A stretch of 64,000 nucleotides of DNA from JAWWPG01 sp963820035 (GCA_963820035.1 CAWFYK010000005.1:496001-560000), one strand, 5' to 3'; counted from the stretch's first letter, positions 45,647 to 56,420 are shown. Notes: generated from the sequence alone by a model not told the origin. Made by a program: numbers and translations.

Positions 45647-45884
45647 ATGGCTCCCTCTCACAAATCGCGGCCACGGCGTCCGTCGGACAGCGCGCCGCTT
45701 GACGATCTGTACGACTATGCGCGTGCGACCCGCTCGGCGGGCCGACGACGGGCAAGCCGCCTCGGTGACATGGACGGTGACCGACGACTGGCCCGAGGAG
45801 GTGCCGGTGACCGAGGCCGAGATCGAGGTATTCGAGGCCTGGTTCGGCGACCTGTTCGACGAATTGTTCTCGACACGCCATTGA
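45647..45884 (+). pseudogene. Small acidic protein upstream of recombinase, frameshifted
   Basis: Two frames together give a plausible ~80-residue protein: MAPSHKSRPRRPSDSAPLDD followed by LYDYAR in one frame, then ADDGQAASVTWTVTDDWPEEVP and VTEAEIEVFEAWFGDLFDELF in another, with the frame change near 45,725-45,750. The acidic C-terminus resembles short proteins encoded just before recombinases in Rhizobiales. It ends 18 bp before the recombinase start, so the two would be co-transcribed. Function unknown. Confidence 0.5.
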
Positions 45885-45902
45885 GCTTAGGGGACGATCA
45901 CC

Positions 45903-47578
45903 ATGACCACGCCGGTTCGCGCCGCCCTCTATCTGCGGGTCTCGACCGGCCGGCAGGCCGACAGCGATCTCTCCATCCCGGACCAGCGCCGCCAGGCGAA
46001 GGGCTATTGCGCATCGCGCGGCTGGGAGATCGTCGCCGACTATGTCGAGCCCGGCATGTCGGCGACCGACGACCGGCGGCCGCGAGTTCCAGCGCATGAT
46101 CGACGCGGCGACGGCCAAGCCGCCGGCGTTCGATGTGATCCTGGTCCACAGCTTCAGCCGCTTCTTCCGCGACCAGTTCCAGCTCGAGTTCTATGTCCGC
46201 CGGCTCGCCAAGAACGGCGTGCGGCTGGTCTCGATCACCCAAGAGCTCGGCGACGATCCGATGAGCAACATGATCCGCCAGATCATGGCGCTGTTCGACG
46301 AGTACCAGTCCAAGGAGAACGCCAAGCACACGCTGCGGGCGATGAAGGAGAACGCCCGCCAGGGCTTCTGGAATGGCGCGTTGCCGCCGATCGGCTACCG
46401 CATCGTGGAGGCCGCCGAGCAGCGCGGCCATCGCACCAAGAAGACCCTGGAGATCGACCCCATCCAGGCCGAGACCGTGCGGCTGATCTTCCGCCTGGCG
46501 CGCGAGGGCGACGGCAGCTCGGGGCCGATGGGCGTCAAGTCGATCAGCCAAGCACCTGAACGCGGCCGGCATCCGCACCCGCGACGGCGGACGCTGGGGC
46601 GTCGGTGCCGTCCACAAGGTGCTGACCCGCACGACCTATATCGGCCGGCACCGGTTCAACACCAGGTTCTGGAAGACCCGCGAGCGCAAGCCGGAGACCG
46701 AGGTCGTCGAAATGGCGGTGCCGCCGATTATCGACGCGGCCGAGTTCGAGGCCGTGCAGGCGCTGCTCAAGACCCGCAGCCCGGCGCTGACGGCGCCGCG
46801 CATCGTCAGCGGCCCGACCCTCCTCACCGGCATCTGCTTCTGCGCTGCCTGCGGCAGGGCGATGACGCTGCGCACCGGCAAGAGCGGCCGGTACCGGTAC
46901 TACACTTGCTCGACCAAAGCGCGGCAGGGCGAGACCGGCTGCACGGGCCGCACGGTGCCGATGGACAAGCTCGACACCCTCGTCGCCGACCACATCGAGC
47001 AACGCCTGTTACAGCCCAAGCGTCTCGAGCAGATCCTGTCGCCCGTGCTCGACCGCCGCGAGGAGCGCGCCGAACGCCGGGCCGTCGCACATCGCCGAAT
47101 TGCGCAAGCGCGCGGCCGAGGCGGAGGCCAAGCTCAAGCGGCTCTACGACGCGATCGAGAACGGCGTCGCCGACCTCGCCGACCCGATGCTGAAGGATCG
47201 CATCGCCGAGCTGAAGGCCGATCCGCGATCAGGCCCGCGCCGACGCGGAGCGGGCCGAGGAGTGCGATCGATCGCGCGGGACCGGCCATCACACCGCAGG
47301 CCCTCAAAACCTTCGCCAGGCCGGCCCGCAAGCGCATGCGGACCGAGGACGGCGGCTACCGCCGCGATCACCTGCGCGCGCTCGCTCAGCGCATCGAAGT
47401 GGACGCGAAAGAAGTTCGCATCATGGGGTCGAAGAGCGAACTCCTGCGCACGCTCGTCGCCGCTTCAAGCGCAAAAACGGCGGGTTTTGGCGTGCCCAGT
47501 TTTGTACCGAAGTGGCGCGCTCGAAGAGATTCGAACTCCCGACCCTCGGAATCGAAATCCGATGCTCTATCCAGCTGA
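45903..47578 (+). pseudogene. Large serine recombinase (resolvase/invertase family), interrupted by frameshifts
   Basis: Site-specific recombinase of about 550 residues when frames are joined. The resolvase domain opens ALYLRVSTGRQADSDLSIPDQRRQ with the nucleophilic serine in RVSTGRQ. It continues ILVHSFSRFFRDQFQ and ALFDEYQSKENAKHTLRAM, then the recombinase domain (ARQGFWNGALPPIGYR, VHKVLTRTTYIGRHRFN), a zinc ribbon (CFCAACGRAMTLRTGKSGRY and YYTCSTKARQGETGC), and a coiled coil. Frame changes are needed near 46,080, 46,545, 47,085, 47,220 and 47,265. The last frame runs antisense through the tRNA-Arg gene. Probably the recombinase of an integrated element; the frameshifts may be sequencing errors rather than decay. 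Confidence 0.82.
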
Positions 47579-47589
47579 GCTACGAGCGC
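47513..47589 (-). tRNA. tRNA-Arg (anticodon UCG)
   Basis: Complete cloverleaf on the minus strand. Acceptor GCGCTCG pairs with CGAGCGC; D arm GCTC/GAGC; anticodon stem TCGGA/TCCGA around loop TTTCGAT, giving anticodon TCG, which reads CGA (Arg); T arm with GTTCGAATC; discriminator G and an encoded CCA (rc at 47513-47515). Size 77 nt including CCA. The recombinase frame overlaps its 3' part, as expected when an element has inserted at a tRNA gene. Confidence 0.95.
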
Positions 47590-47640
47590 GTGCGAGGGGT
47601 CGATTATCAGACTTGGCCGGGCAGGGCCAGCGGCAGGAGC

Positions 47641-47899
47641 TCAGTAGCAGGGATGCCGGCGGCGGTCCTGGCCGATATAGGCGGCGGCGCTCTGGCGGCA
47701 GAGGATGGTGGAGGGACCGTCATAATAGGCGAAGGTGCCGGGCTGCGGGCCGGGGCCGTAATTGTGCAGGTAGCTGATCGGGTAGGGCAGTCCCCAATTG
47801 TGTAGATGGTGAGCGATTGTGGCGGGCATCGGCTAGGCCCGGCGCCAAGGTCGCGGCGGCCAGCAGGGCGGCGGCGATCAAAAACTTCGCTTTGGTCAT
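47641..47899 (-). pseudogene. Small secreted protein, frameshifted
   Basis: The N-terminal frame gives a Sec signal peptide (MTKAKFLIAAALLAAATLAP, then GLADA). A second frame continues PATIAHHLHNWGLPYPISYL, HNYGPGPQPGTFAYYDGPS and a His/Arg-rich end, together ~85 residues. The frame change is at the CCC run near 47,828, so a one-base homopolymer error is likely. GGGAGAATCG precedes the ATG. Resembles small periplasmic proteins of bradyrhizobia without known function. Confidence 0.6.
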
Positions 47900-48234
47900 T
47901 TCGATTCTCCCGGAAGTCCTGCCTGAAACTATAGCGATTTCGGGCCGGGCGGATAGCTGCTTGTGGACAGGAAAAAGCACGTTAAAACAATAAGATAGGA
48001 GGTGACCTCTAATTCGGTTGAAACCGCGCCTGTCTGGAATTTGGCCGATCTGATTTCCCGTATCGGAGAAAACGGTCGAAAAGCTGCGGAAAACCACCCT
48101 GACGCGCCCATTTTTGGCCTCAAGGGATGCTTAACGAATTCCCAACACAGTCCGGCCAGAGTTCTGCTGTCTTGTATCGGTCACGCGACCGACTATCCCG
48201 CGTCTAACCACGGCTATCCGGTTCCCGATCGACC
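47900..48234. other. Divergent intergenic region, no gene
   Basis: About 335 bp between the small secreted protein (minus) and the ClpP-like protein (plus). Less GC-rich, with A/T-rich stretches around 47,965-48,000, as expected for two divergent promoters. No clear -35/-10 pair or RNA gene identified. Confidence 0.5.
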
Positions 48235-48685
48235 ATGCGCATCACGTCCCTTGCCCTGCTGTCCCTCTCGGTTCTGGTCGCGACGCCGGCGCGCGCCGAC
48301 CTGCATATCAGGCGCGATCACGGCGGATATGTCGAGGAGTACAAGGCCAAGTACCAGCGCATCCGCGACCGCAAGGAGCGCGTCATCATCGACGGCATCT
48401 GCAATTCGGCCTGCACGCTGGTGTTCGGCATCGTGCCGATGAACAAGATCTGCGTGACGCCGAGGGCGAGCCTCGGTTTCCACCAGGCCTATTACGACAA
48501 GGCCTTCACCTTCGGCATCAAGGTCACGAGTTCGGAAGGGACGTCGGACCTGATGTCCTATTATCCCGAACACCGTGAAGGACTGGATCCGCCGCAATGG
48601 CGGGCTCACCACCGAGATGAAGAAGATCAAGAACGGCGGCGAGCTCTGGAAGATCGTCGATCCCTGTCCGGAAGAGTGGCGCTGA
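48235..48685 (+). pseudogene. Periplasmic ClpP/crotonase-like protein, frameshifted
   Basis: About 150 residues. A signal peptide (MRITSLALLSLSVLVATPAR, then A) is followed by DLHIRRDHGGYVEEYKAKYQ, VIIDGICNSACTLVFGIVP and ICVTPRASLGFHQAYYD. The short Gly-x-Ala/Cys-Ser-Ala-Cys element resembles the serine-nucleophile turn of ClpP-like periplasmic proteins (COG3904-like). After a frame change near 48,573 it continues NTVKDWIRRNGGLTTEMKKI and ends CPEEWR. Catalytic function not shown. The frame change may be a sequencing error. Confidence 0.6.
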
Positions 48686-48705
48686 TCGCGCGACTTCCGC
48701 ATCTC

Positions 48706-49833
48706 CTAGAACGTCACCACGCCGCGGATCAACTCGCCGCGCTTCATCAGTTCGAACGCGTTGTTGATCTCGTCGAGCGGCATCACATGCGTGATCATCG
48801 GGTCGATCTGGATCTTGCCCTGCATGTACCAGTCGACGATCTTCGGCACGTCGGTGCGGCCGCGCGCGCCGCCGAAGGCGGTGCCTTTCCAGACCCGGCC
48901 GGTGACCAGCTGGAACGGCCGCGTCGCAATCTCGGCGCCGGCCGGCGCCACGCCGATCACGATCGACTGGCCCCAGCCGCGGTGGCAGGCTTCCAGCGCC
49001 TGCCGCATCACCGTGACGTTGCCGGTGCAGTCGAACGTGTAGTCGGCGCCGCCGATCTGGTCCGCGCCCGCCTTCGTCATGTCGACGAGGTGAGGGACGA
49101 GGTCCTTGCCGAGCTCTTTCGGATTGACGAAGTGCGTCATGCCGAAGCGCTCGCCCCATGCCTTGCGGTCGTTGTTGATGTCGACGCCGATGATCATGTC
49201 GGCGCCGGCGAGCCGCAGGCCCTGCAGCACGTTGAGCCCGATGCCGCCGAGGCCGAACACGATCGCCTTGGCGCCTTGCTCGACCTTGGCGGTGTTGATG
49301 ACGGCGCCGATGCCGGTCGTGACGCCGCAGCCGATGTAGCAGACCTTGTCGAACGGCGCGTCCTCGCGGATTTTCGCCACCGCGATCTCCGGCAGCACGG
49401 TGTAGTTCGCGAATGTCGACGTGCCCATGTAGTGATGAATCGGCTTGCCGCCGATCGAGAAGCGCGAGGTGCCGTCCGGCATCAGGCCCTGGCCCTGCGT
49501 GGCGCGGATCGCGGTGCAGAGATTGGTCTTGCGCGACAGGCAGGACGGGCATTGCCGGCATTCCGGCGTGTACAGCGGAATGACGTGATCGCCCTTCTTG
49601 ACGCTGGTGACGCCCTTGCCGATATCGACCACGACGCCGGCGCCTTCATGGCCGAGGATCGCCGGAAACAGTCCTTCCGGATCGGCGCCCGACAGCGTGA
49701 ATTCGTCGGTGTGGCAGATGCCGGTCGCCTTGATCTCGACCAGCACTTCGCCCTCGCGCGGTCCCTCGAGCTGAACAGTCGTTACTTCCAGCGGCTTTCC
49801 GGCAGCGACGGCGACGGCGGCGCGAACATCCAT
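48706..49833 (-). CDS. frmA: S-(hydroxymethyl)glutathione dehydrogenase / class III alcohol dehydrogenase
   Basis: Zinc enzyme of 375 residues that oxidises the glutathione adduct of formaldehyde with NAD. Landmarks: ATGICHTDEFTLSGADPEG with the catalytic-zinc cysteine, GHEGAGVV, TPECRQCPSCLSRKTNLC carrying the four structural-zinc cysteines, CGVTTGIGAV, and the cofactor loop FGLGGIGLNV. Length is typical of class III enzymes. ATG 49833 is preceded by GAGGAA. One of the few intact genes in this part of the window, so its sequence is probably correct. Divergent from the EamA transporter. Confidence 0.95.
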   Translation of the reverse strand: MDVRAAVAVAAGKPLEVTTVQLEGPREGEVLVEIKATGICHTDEFTLSGADPEGLFPAILGHEGAGVVVDIGKGVTSVKKGDHVIPLYTPECRQCPSCLSRKTNLCTAIRATQGQGLMPDGTSRFSIGGKPIHHYMGTSTFANYTVLPEIAVAKIREDAPFDKVCYIGCGVTTGIGAVINTAKVEQGAKAIVFGLGGIGLNVLQGLRLAGADMIIGVDINNDRKAWGERFGMTHFVNPKELGKDLVPHLVDMTKAGADQIGGADYTFDCTGNVTVMRQALEACHRGWGQSIVIGVAPAGAEIATRPFQLVTGRVWKGTAFGGARGRTDVPKIVDWYMQGKIQIDPMITHVMPLDEINNAFELMKRGELIRGVVTF

Positions 49834-49922
49834 GGCATTCCTCATCGATCTTCGAGATATCAGGCTTCGATATGTGAAATCGCGCAGGTTCCCGCGCGCG
49901 ATCGGTTCTTGCCGCATAGCAT

Positions 49923-50830
49923 ATGATCGGGCAACAGGGGCGGCAAATGAAAGAGGACTTCGACAAATTCGCCGCCCGCGCGGCGCCGGCGATTTTCGTC
50001 CTGCTGTGGAGCACCGGCTTCATCGGCACCAAATATGTCGTCAACAATGCCGATCCCTTGACCTATCTGGCGATCCGCATGGCGCTTGTCGTGGTGCTGA
50101 TGGCCGTCATTTGCGCCATCGTCCGGCCGGTCTGGCCGAACCGCGCCGAGATCGGGCACAGCATCGTCGCGGGCATTCTGGTGCATGGCGTCTATCTCGG
50201 CGGCACGGCGGTCGCGATCTCGCTGTCGATTCCCGCGGGCCTGTCGGCGCTGATCCCGGGCCTGCAGCCGATCCTGACGTCCACCATCGCGAATCGCTGG
50301 CTCGGCGAACGCGTGACCGCGATGCAATGGGGCGGGCTGTTGATCGGGCTTGCCGGCGTTGCGCTGATCCTGCACGACCGGCCGATGGGCGGGCAGGCCG
50401 GCTGGGGCTGGATTGCGTCGGCGATATCGCTGGTCAGCATCACGCTCGGCACGCTCTACCAGCGGCGCTATTGCAGCCGCATCGACTGGCGCAGCGGCAA
50501 CCTCGTGCAATATGTCGCGGTGACCGTGTTCTTTGCGATCGGCGCGTTCCTGTTCGAAGCAGCGCGTGGTGCATTGGACCACCGAATTCATTCTCGCTTT
50601 GGTCTGGCTCGCGGTGGTGCTGTCGATCGGCTCGATCGGCCTGCTGTACTGGCTGATCCGGCACCAGGCCGCGACATCGGTGGCGAGCCTGTTCTATCTG
50701 GTGCCGGCCGTGACTGCGCTGATGGCCTTCGTGTTGTTCGACGAGCGGCTCGATGCCGTCGCGATAGCCGGCATGATCGCCTGCGCTGCCGCCGTGCTGC
50801 TGGTCAATCGCGTCGCCGGCGAAGACCTAA
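49923..50830 (+). pseudogene. EamA/DMT-family transporter, frameshifted
   Basis: Inner-membrane transporter with about ten helices when two frames are joined: IFVLLWSTGFIGTKYVVNNADPLTYLAIRM and ISLSIPAGLSALIPGLQPILTSTIANRWLGE in the first frame, then WTTEFILALVWLAVVLSIGSIGLLYWLI and SVASLFYLVPAVTALMAFVLFDERL in the second. The last two are the conserved second EamA domain. The frame change is near 50,570. The C-terminal end is unclear; TAA at 50,828 would need another small frame change. Substrate unknown (metabolite export). The 3' end meets the convergent photolyase gene. Confidence 0.75.
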
Positions 50831-52263
50831 GTTGCCGCGGATCGTCGCGTAAGCCTTTAGCGCGCGTTCGCGGCCCGCCTTGTGATCGACGATCGGATGC
50901 GGATAGGTCTTGCCGAGTTCGACGCCGGCGCTTGCGAGTTCGAGCGGCGTCGCGGTCCAGGGCTGGTGAATCAGCTTGTCGGGCAATGGCGCCAGCTCCG
51001 GCACCCAGCGCCTGACATAGACGCCGTCGGGATCGAACTTCTCGCCCTGCAGGATCGGATTGAAGACGCGGAAATAGGGGGCGGCGTCGGCGCCCGAGCC
51101 TGCCACCCATTGCCAGTTCGCCGGGTTGCTGCCGGCATCGGCATCGACCAGCGTATCCCAGAACCATTGCTCGCCGTCGCGCCAGTCGATCAGCAGATGC
51201 TTGACCAGGAACGACGCCACCACCATCCGCACCCGGTTGTGCATGACGCCGGTGTGCCAGAGTTCGCGCATGCCGGCATCGACGATCGGATAGCCGGTCT
51301 GGCCGCGCTGCCAGGCGTGCAAGGCCTTGGCATCCTGCTTCCATGGAAAGGCGTCGAAATGGGGCTGCAGGTTGCGCGTCGCGAGATCGGGGATGTCGAA
51401 CAGCAGATGACGGCAGAACTCGCGCCAGCCGAGTTCGCTGAGGAATTTGTCGATGTCGGCGGACAGGCGAGGGTGCTCGGCCGCGGCGAAGCGCGCGGCG
51501 TGCCAGATCTGGCGCGGACTGATTTCGCCGAAACGAAGATGCGGCGAGAGCCGCGAGGTGCCGTCGCGGTCGGGCCGGTCGCGATCGCCGGAATAGCCGG
51601 CAATGCCGCCGTCGAGGAACGCCTTGAGCCGTGCCTGCGCCGCGGCCTCGCCCGGCTGCCAGGTGTCGCGCAGGCCGCCGGCCCAATCCGGCCGGGTCGG
51701 TTCGAGCTTCCAGTCTTCCAGCCCGTCGCTTGCGAGGTTGCGGTACGCCCTTCAGCGCCTTCGGCGCAGGCAACGGCTTCGGCGGATCGCCCAGCGCCTG
51801 CACCCGCCGCCAGAACGGGGTGAACACGCGCAGGCCCCGGTTCTCCTTGTTGCGGATCTGGCTCGGCGAAGCCAGCAGGTCGCCGGGAAAGCGATGCGCG
51901 GCAATACCGATGCTCGCTCAGCGCGGCGGCAACCTGATCTTCAATGGCCTGGTGCGGCGCCTGCGCGATCTCGTTCCAGTAGACCGCTTCGGCGCCGACC
52001 TCGCGGGCGAGCGCGGCGATGACCGCAGGCGCAGACCCTTGCGCAACACCAGCGATGCGCCACGCTCGCGCAGGCTCGCCTGCAGGGCGCGCAACGACTG
52101 CGCCAGCCACCATCGCGCCGCGCCGCCGAGTGGCCGAATGCCCGGCGCCCTGTCGTCGAGCACGTAAATGAATGCAACCGATGCGTGCGATTTGGCGGCT
52201 GCGTGACAGCGCGGGATGATCGGAAACGCGGAGGTCGTCGCGGTACCAGACGATGGCGGTCAT
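50804..52263 (-). pseudogene. phrB: Deoxyribodipyrimidine photolyase, interrupted by frameshifts
   Basis: Light-driven DNA repair flavoprotein. The start is IVWYRDDLRVSDHPALS, followed in other frames by FIYVLDDRAPGIRPLGGAAR, GAEAVYWNEIAQAPHQAIED and SLVLRKG. The FAD-binding half is mostly in one frame: LSPHLRFGEISPRQIWHAAR, FLSELGWREFCRHLLFDIPD, GYPIVDAGMRELWHTGVMHN and RVRMVVASFLVKHLLIDWRDG. At least four frame changes between about 51,740 and 52,210 are needed. The complete set of family motifs argues for an originally functional gene damaged by sequencing errors or decay. Confidence 0.82.
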
Positions 52264-52393
52264 GCGCGCATAGGTTCCATTGAATTCCTCAAGCCTTTGC
52301 CGAGGGTTGTGCCCATTAATGCGATCGTAAGCAAAACGCGGTCAGATTGAGCCGCGATTTTGGGGGATTTCTTCGTCATGGCCACGCGATCCA

Positions 52394-54116
52394 TTGGAAA
52401 GTTCCTGCCGAGCGCTGAAGCTGCGGCTCGGCACCAAGGCCGTTATCTGCGCCATATTCCTGATTGCGGTAAATACCGCGCTGGTTGTAGGCGCGGCCCA
52501 TTGGTCGTTGACATCGGAGTTCGGCGACAGGGCGCTGCGGGACATCGAGGTCAACCTGCGCACGCTGAGCCTGGCGTTTGCCGAGACCTATGGCGACGCC
52601 AAGATCACGATGAAGGACGGGGTCGTCGCCCGCGCCGAAATTCCCAAGATGCCCGAGTTCAAGGACCACGCGATCGTCGATCGCGCCGTGGGCTATACCG
52701 GCGGCAACGCGACGCTGTTCGTCTATGACGAGGCCAGCAACCAGTTCGTCCGCCGCACCACCAACGTCAAGAAGGAAAACGGCGACCGCGCCGTCGGCAC
52801 CCAGCTCGCTGCCGACCATCCCGGACAGGCCGTCCTGCGCCGCGGCGAGGCCTACAAGGGGCCGGCGACGCTGTTCGGCAAGACGTTCATGACGGCCTAC
52901 TATCCGATCATGAATCCGGCCGGCAAGGTGATCGGCATTCTCTATGTCGGCATTCCGATGGCGCAGTTACGAGACCATGCTGTCGCATGCCATCCAGAAC
53001 ATGGCGATCGCCGCCGGCATCGCCGCGCTGCTGGTGATGCTGCTGACCATGCTGATCGTGCGCCGGGTGACCAAGCCGCTGACCTCGGTCACGGCCTCGC
53101 TGACCGCGATCGCCAACGGCAACACCGACGTCGAGATCGATTGCGACGAGCGCATGGACGAGATCGGCGAGATTGCGCGCACCCTCGCGGTCTTCAAGAA
53201 CAATTCGGTCGAACGCCGCCGGATGCGCGACGAGCAGACCGCGGCCGCGGCGGCTGCGGCCGAGCAGCGCAAGTCGGAACTGCGCGGCTTCGTCGACGAG
53301 TTCCAGACCAGCGTCGGCGGCATCCTCGACAAGGTGCTGAACTCCTCCGGCGAATTCGAGCGCGTCGCGCGGCAGCTCACCGAGACCGCGCGGACCACCG
53401 CCGGGCTCTCCGGCAAGTCGGCGGGCGCCTCCGAGACCGCCTCCGAGCACGTCCGCTCCGCGGCGACCGCCTCCGACGAACTGTCCAGCTCGATCGCGGA
53501 AATCACCCGCCGGGTCCAGGAATCGAACGGGATCGCGGCCGAAGCCGTCAAGCAGGCGGCCGCCACCGACCAGCGCATCAACGAATTGTCGGAAGCCGGC
53601 GCCCGGATCGGCGACGTGGTGAAACTGATCACCTCGATCGCCGAGCAGACCAATCTGCTGGCGCTCAACGCCACCATCGAGGCGGCGCGGGCAGGCGACG
53701 CCGGCCGCGGCTTTGCCGTGGTGGCGCAGGAGGTCAAGAGCCTCGCCGGCCAGACCGCGAAGGCGACCGAGGAGATCTCCAGCCAGATCGGCAACATGCA
53801 GCTTGCGACCGAAGAGTCGGTCAGCGCGATCAAGGCGATCGGCCAGACCATCGAGCGCATCAGCGATATCGCCACCTCGATCTCGGCGGCGGTCGAGCAG
53901 CAGCGCGGCGCCACCCAGAACATCGCCCAGAGCGTTCGCGCGGCGGCGAGCGGAACCGCCGAAGTCGCCGCCAATATCCGCAACGCCGCGCAAGGCGCCG
54001 ACGAGACCGGCGAGACCTCGAGCCGGATGTTTGCCTCGGCGCAGAATCTGTCGAGCGAAAGCCTGCAGCTCAAGGCCGAGGTCGAGAAGTTCCTCGACCG
54101 CGTCCGCGCCGCCTGA
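52394..54116 (+). pseudogene. Methyl-accepting chemotaxis protein (Cache-HAMP-MCP), one frameshift
   Basis: Receptor of about 570 residues. N-terminal helix AVICAIFLIAVNTALVVGAA, then a periplasmic Cache-type sensor (~50-190, including GNATLFVYDEASNQFVRRTT and GKTFMTAYYPIMNPAGKVIG), a second helix IAAGIAALLVMLLTMLIV, a HAMP domain (RRVTKPLTSVTASLTAIANG) and the MCP signalling region with the conserved hairpin tip IAEQTNLLALNATIEAARAG. The frame changes near 52,970, between sensor and second helix. The true start may be ATG 52379 in another frame. The ligand is unknown. Confidence 0.85.
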
Positions 54117-54226
54117 GCACGGCCTGCGGTGGCGCATCGCGCCGCCGCGTGAAACCGGAAGCCTCCGCGATTCGTAGTTATCTGTACTGCGAATGATCGC
54201 CCGCGTTTCCCGGGCTGGAGGCTTCC

Positions 54227-54640
54227 GTGAACCGATACGCCGCGCTCTATCTGGTGACGCTGCTCGTCATCGTTCCGCTTGATTTGCTGTTCCTCGGCGT
54301 CGTCGCCAAGGACTTCTTCACCTCGCAGGTCGGCGACATGCTGGGCGAGATCAGGCTCGTACCGGCGGTCCTGTTCTATCTGCTCTATGTCGTCGGCATC
54401 GTGATCTTCGTCAGCGGCGGGCAGGGCGCGACCTGGCAGTCGACGCTGCTCTATGGCGCGCTGTTCGGCCTGTTCTGCTATGCGACCTTCGAACTGACCT
54501 CGCTGGCGCTGCTCAAGCACTGGAGCTGGCCGGTCGCCATCGTCGACATCGCCTGGGGTGCGTTCGTGACGGCGGTCTCCGTCGACCGCCGGATTGCTCG
54601 TTGCGAATTGGCTGGCGGCGAAGCGGAAGCTGAGGCCGTC
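54227..54640 (+). pseudogene. DUF2177 family membrane protein, C-terminus frameshifted
   Basis: Membrane protein of about 135 residues with four helices: YLVTLLVIVPLDLLFLGVVA, VPAVLFYLLYVVGIVIFV, LYGALFGLFCYATFELTSLALL and VAIVDIAWGAFVTAVSV. This pattern, with KHWSWPVAIVDIAWG, is the DUF2177 family. After the last helix the likely end LLVANWLAAKRK is in another frame, so a frame change occurs near 54,585. Function unknown. The 3' end meets an interspersed palindromic repeat. Confidence 0.75.
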
Positions 54641-54721
54641 ATTCCGGGGCGATGCGAAGCATCGAACCCGGAATCTCGAGATCCCGGATATGGTCCTTCG
54701 CGACCATTCCGGGATGACGTC
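54638..54721. repeat. Interspersed palindromic repeat typical of Bradyrhizobium-like genomes
   Basis: CGTCATTCCGGGG near the left end faces CATTCCGGGATGACG near the right end, with GCGATGCGAAGCATCGAACC between. Repeats of this wording occur between genes of bradyrhizobial genomes (recalled, not searched). It lies between the DUF2177 gene and the convergent peroxiredoxin gene and could act as a terminator. Confidence 0.65.
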
Positions 54722-54739
54722 GGCTGGCGCAACGCGACG

Positions 54740-55399
54740 TCACTTCGGCTGCGGCACGATCCGGATGTAGGGCTTCGGCGCCTTCCAGCCGGCCGGATAG
54801 ATCGTCTTGGCCTCGTCGTCGGTGACCGAGCCCGCGATGATGACGTCGTCGCCCTGCTTCCAGTCGGCCGGCGTCGCGACGCGATGCTTGGCCGTCATCT
54901 GCAGGGAATCGATCACGCGCAGGATTTCCGCGAAATTGCGCCCCGTGGTCATCGGATAGACCAGCACCAGCTTGATCTTCTTGTCCGGCCCGATGATGAA
55001 GACGTTGCGGACGGTCTGGTTGTCGGCGGCGGTGCGCGTGGCGGATCGCCCGAGGTGGCGGCCGGCAGCATGTCGTAGAGCTTCGACACGTTGAAATCGG
55101 TGTCGCCGATCATCGGATAGTTCGGCGCCGCGCCTTGCGTCTCCTTGATGTCCTCGGACCATTGCGCATGCCTGTCGACGGGATCGACGCTCAGCCCCAT
55201 CAGCTTGACGCCGCGCTTGTCGAATTCCGGCTTCAACTTTGCGAGAGCGCCGAGCTCGGTGGTGCAGACCGGCGTGAAATCCTTCGGGTGCGAGAACAAC
55301 AAGCGCCCAGCTGTTGCCGATCCAGTCGTGGAATTTGATCTTTCCTTCGGTGGTCTGGGCTTCGAAATCGGGGGCGACTGCGCCAATCTGGAGTGCCAT
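54740..55399 (-). pseudogene. 1-Cys peroxiredoxin (Prx6-like), two frameshifts
   Basis: Peroxide-reducing enzyme of ~219 residues when frames are joined. First frame: MALQIGAVAPDFEAQTTEGK then IKFHDWIGNSWA. Second frame: LFSHPKDFTPVCTTELGALAKL with the peroxidatic cysteine, and GLSVDPVDRHAQWSEDI. Third frame: NVFIIGPDKKIKLVLVYPMT, TGRNFAEILRVIDSLQMTAK and GWKAPKPYIRIVPQ. The long C-terminal domain is typical of Prx6/1-Cys enzymes. Frame changes near 55,310 and 55,040. Confidence 0.83.
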
Positions 55400-55804
55400 G
55401 ATTCGACCTCATCCCATTCTAGTTACAAGGGAAATTCGTCTCTGGCGATATAGAGCCGAGCGACGGCTAAAGTGAACCGGTTCGCGAAAAAGGTGAGATC
55501 CTTCTCCGCAAGCGCGGAATTCCTAGCATCTTCTTTCGATCTGGTCTGCGACGCAATGACCGGTGAGAAGAGCCGGTTGCCGCAATTGTCCTGGTTGCTC
55601 ACGATGATTTGGCCGTTCTGCTATTGCCGCCATCGCCCGCGCCCGTTCCGGATCGGCCGGTCGGCCTGAACCGTGACCGGCGTCACAGCGACCAATTGGC
55701 AACCATCTCAAAATCTCGAAATGCGAGTTTCGAATTCGTTAACCGCTCGTTCATGCCCGTATGGAAATGCTGGACCTGAAATAAAGAAATTGAGAAGTGC
55801 AACA
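55400..55804. other. Intergenic, no supportable gene
   Basis: About 400 bp between the divergent peroxiredoxin and unknown protein genes. The part near 55,690-55,800 is less GC-rich (AAATCTCG, ATAAAGAAATTG) and probably holds the promoter of the gene at 55,805. Short open frames here lack family features. Confidence 0.5.
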
Positions 55805-56391
55805 ATGCCTGCCTCGACTGCCAAAGCCGCTGAACGTCTGCCGAAACGTCCGACGTCCCGCAACCGTCCTGCCGCCAGACCGCGGCCCACGCGCTCACCA
55901 TCGTGCGCGATGGCGTGATCACCGGCGAGGGGCCGACCACCAAGGGCCGCATCCATTTTTCCCGCGCGCTCGATGCCGACGACGCCGCCTGGTGCGCGCG
56001 CATCCTGACCGTCAGCGCGGTCGAGCATCAGCCCGTGAGCCGCGCCGAAGTCGAGGCGCTGTTTGAAATCAGCGACGCCGCGGCCGAGCGCACCGACGAC
56101 GGACGTTTCGACGATCTGCTGGCCAAGGCGGTCGCCCATCATGCGGCCTCCAAGTCCGGCCTGCCGGTGCCGCCGCGCACGGTTGCGCTGTCGCCCGATA
56201 CCGACATCGAGAGCTGGGCGCCGACGCAGGCCGCCAACATCGATACCAAGGTGCTGGAATGGCTTGCCAGCCAGATGCGCGGCAAGCGCCGCATCAACCA
56301 TCGCCTCACGGCGCTGGTCGCAACCCTGATCGGCGCCGCCGCGCTGCCGCTCGCGCAACTGCCGGGCATGCTGGATATGGGGATGCTGTAG
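55805..56391 (+). pseudogene. Conserved alphaproteobacterial-type protein of unknown function, frameshifted
   Basis: Starts MPASTAKAAERLPKRPTSRN. After a frame change near 55,880 it continues ALTIVRDGVITGEGPTTKGR, IHFSRALDADDAAWCARIL, EVEALFEISDAAAERTDDGR, then IDTKVLEWLASQMRGKRRIN. It ends in a hydrophobic stretch (LTALVATLIGAAALPLAQLP). About 195 residues in total. No family recognised; the helical layout with a terminal membrane-like segment is the only hint. A strong terminator follows. Confidence 0.55.
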
Positions 56392-56420
56392 GTTCATCTG
56401 CGGATCGACTGATCCGAGGA

